Positions 63,512 through 64,000 of a stretch of 64,000 nucleotides of DNA are shown here, in pieces (position 1 is the stretch's first letter; every line of letters begins with the position of its first letter). The stretch spans positions 186,001 to 250,000 of the forward strand of contig NZ_AUIK01000010.1 in the NCBI RefSeq assembly GCF_000423665.1, read 5' to 3'. The notes beneath the pieces were generated by a model that saw nothing but the letters and a program-made list of their open reading frames with translations, had not been told where the DNA came from and did no database searches. This stretch comes from Solirubrobacter soli DSM 22325. GTDB lineage: Bacteria; Actinomycetota; Thermoleophilia; Solirubrobacterales; Solirubrobacteraceae. Both the position numbers and the translations under genes were made by a program.

Positions 63512-63819
63512 CCGTCGAAGCTCGGTTGTGGTCCGCGCTGCGCGAGGTCGAGGACCCCGAGATCCCGATCTCGGTGGTCGGCATGGGCCTGATCGTCGAC
63601 CTGGCCTACGACGCCGGCGTCGTCGACGTCAAGCTCACGTTCACCGCGATGGGCTGCCCCGCGATGGAGTTCATCCAGGACGACATCCGCGAGCGGCTGC
63701 TGCAGGAGCCCGAGGTCCACGAGGTCCGGATCGAGATCGTGTGGGACCCGGTGTGGACCCGGTCGATGATCCGCGAGGAGGCACGGGACAAGATGCGTTC
63801 GCTGGGGATCGTGGCGTGA
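63508..63819 (+). CDS. paaD: PaaD-like MIP18/DUF59-family protein
   Basis: A 103-residue protein of the DUF59/MIP18 family: EVEDPEIPISVVGMGLIVDL at the start and GCPAMEFIQDDIRERLLQEP with a conserved Cys, then VWDPVWTRSMI. PaaD helps mature the Fe-S of the epoxidase reductase. It is shorter than E. coli PaaD and lacks the C-terminal four-Cys zinc-like segment. ATG 63508 overlaps the paaA stop. Position between paaA and paaB differs from the E. coli order. Confidence 0.8.
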   Translation: MTVEARLWSALREVEDPEIPISVVGMGLIVDLAYDAGVVDVKLTFTAMGCPAMEFIQDDIRERLLQEPEVHEVRIEIVWDPVWTRSMIREEARDKMRSLGIVA

Positions 63820-63821
63820 TG

Positions 63822-63869
63822 GAGCCCGGACCACGCCGTGCAGGGACCGACCGCCCGGTTTCGGGCATT
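63822..63869 (+). repeat. 48-nt junction element, copy B (paaD/paaB)
   Basis: GAGCCCGG begins 2 bases after the paaD stop; arms GCCCGG (63824-63829) and TCGGGC (63861-63866) pair with one G-T and are exactly 31 bases apart. It ends 14 bases before the paaB GTG. A 22-codon frame (ATG 63819 to TGA 63887) runs through it and overlaps both flanking genes, but its codons are the element itself. Confidence 0.7.
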
Positions 63870-63883
63870 CCGGGGGTGGCGCA

Positions 63884-64000
63884 GTGAGTAGGGGAACCGT
63901 CTGGGAGGTCTTCGCCCGCAAGGCCTACGAGGAGCCGCTGCACCACGTCGGCACCGTCACCGAGGACGACGAGGACCTCGCGCTCGTCTCCGCCCGCTCG
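63884..64000 (+). CDS. paaB: PaaB, phenylacetyl-CoA epoxidase subunit (cut by window end)
   Basis: Thirty-nine codons from GTG 63884 are visible: TVWEVFARKAYEEPLHHVG, then DDEDLALVSARS. This is the start of PaaB, the small bridging subunit of the phenylacetyl-CoA epoxidase (pattern YEVFVR....HVGS....DxxxALxxAR). The rest lies outside the window. No clear RBS; translation could be coupled through the small frame across element B. Confidence 0.85.
   Translation, partial: MSRGTVWEVFARKAYEEPLHHVGTVTEDDEDLALVSARS

Overview
The window is a 64 kb piece of a high-GC actinobacterial chromosome. Several traits fit the Solirubrobacterales (Thermoleophilia; Solirubrobacter/Conexibacter-like): strong G/C third-position bias, an actinobacterial GT4-type glycogen synthase, a WS/DGAT acyltransferase, frequent GTG/TTG starts, near-leaderless promoters, and secreted proteins with TP-rich (ATPTPT) linkers. 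The lineage is an inference from protein style, not a database result. No tRNA, rRNA, CRISPR array, insertion sequence or prophage was seen. No gene-free stretch exceeds about 230 bases.

Layout. 1-4.8 kb: a truncated SirB1-like gene, a FhuF-like Fe-S protein, two secreted proteins of unknown function and a 4'-phosphopantetheinyl transferase. 4.9-15.05 kb: four tandem secreted M6-type zinc metalloproteases. Each has a TTGACC-type promoter or a relative of it and a hairpin+GGGTCT leader; the first three end at a CTCCGTGGA-core terminator, the fourth at an unrelated hairpin. 15.1-16.9 kb: dodecin, a helical hypothetical, a SET-domain protein and an ion channel. 16.8-21 kb: glgA, glgC and pgm (glycogen synthesis). 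21-25 kb: WS/DGAT acyltransferase, tryptophan 2,3-dioxygenase and catalase. 25-43.7 kb: a large block for secreted copper and surface proteins. It holds a cupredoxin, a multicopper oxidase, a triple-cupredoxin protein, an MMPL exporter, a ThuA+PQQ-glucose-dehydrogenase-like protein, a lipoprotein, a double cupredoxin, and a 2015-residue protein with two cupredoxin domains and 17 Ig-like repeats. 43.7-50.3 kb: a tightly overlapping operon (RidA, benzoate/2-aminobenzoate-type CoA ligase, acyl-CoA dehydrogenase, enoyl-CoA hydratase, SDR, fused flavin monooxygenase/old-yellow-enzyme) that fits aerobic CoA-dependent anthranilate or salicylate breakdown. 50.3-55.7 kb: TIM-barrel isomerase, malate/lactate-type dehydrogenase and regulators (GntR, TetR, LuxR, HD-GYP-MerR fusion). 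55.7-62.5 kb: thiolase, thioesterase, feruloyl-CoA synthase, a frameshifted acetoacetyl-CoA synthetase and an aldehyde dehydrogenase. 62.5-64 kb: start of a phenylacetyl-CoA epoxidase (paa) operon, cut by the window end.

How the parts relate. Seven secreted proteins (four M6 proteases, the ThuA/GDH protein and two cupredoxin proteins) end in the same roughly 135-residue domain, closing with TLTFTLSTTTP or a close variant. It behaves like a shared surface-attachment tail and its ending resembles WxL domains. Three of these genes also share a TTTTGC-N11-GCAAAA-type site abutting a TTGAC -35 box. The right half is devoted to CoA-linked aromatic catabolism.

The least expected signal is a 48-nt element found four times at junctions between co-oriented genes. 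It has an invariant 31-nt interior and a covarying outer stem (GCCTGA/TCAGGC versus GCCCGG/TCGGGC), which suggests an undescribed structured RNA or dispersed junction repeat. A second family, GGGGTCAGGCCCC, occurs five times, three of them in a 32-bp tandem array.
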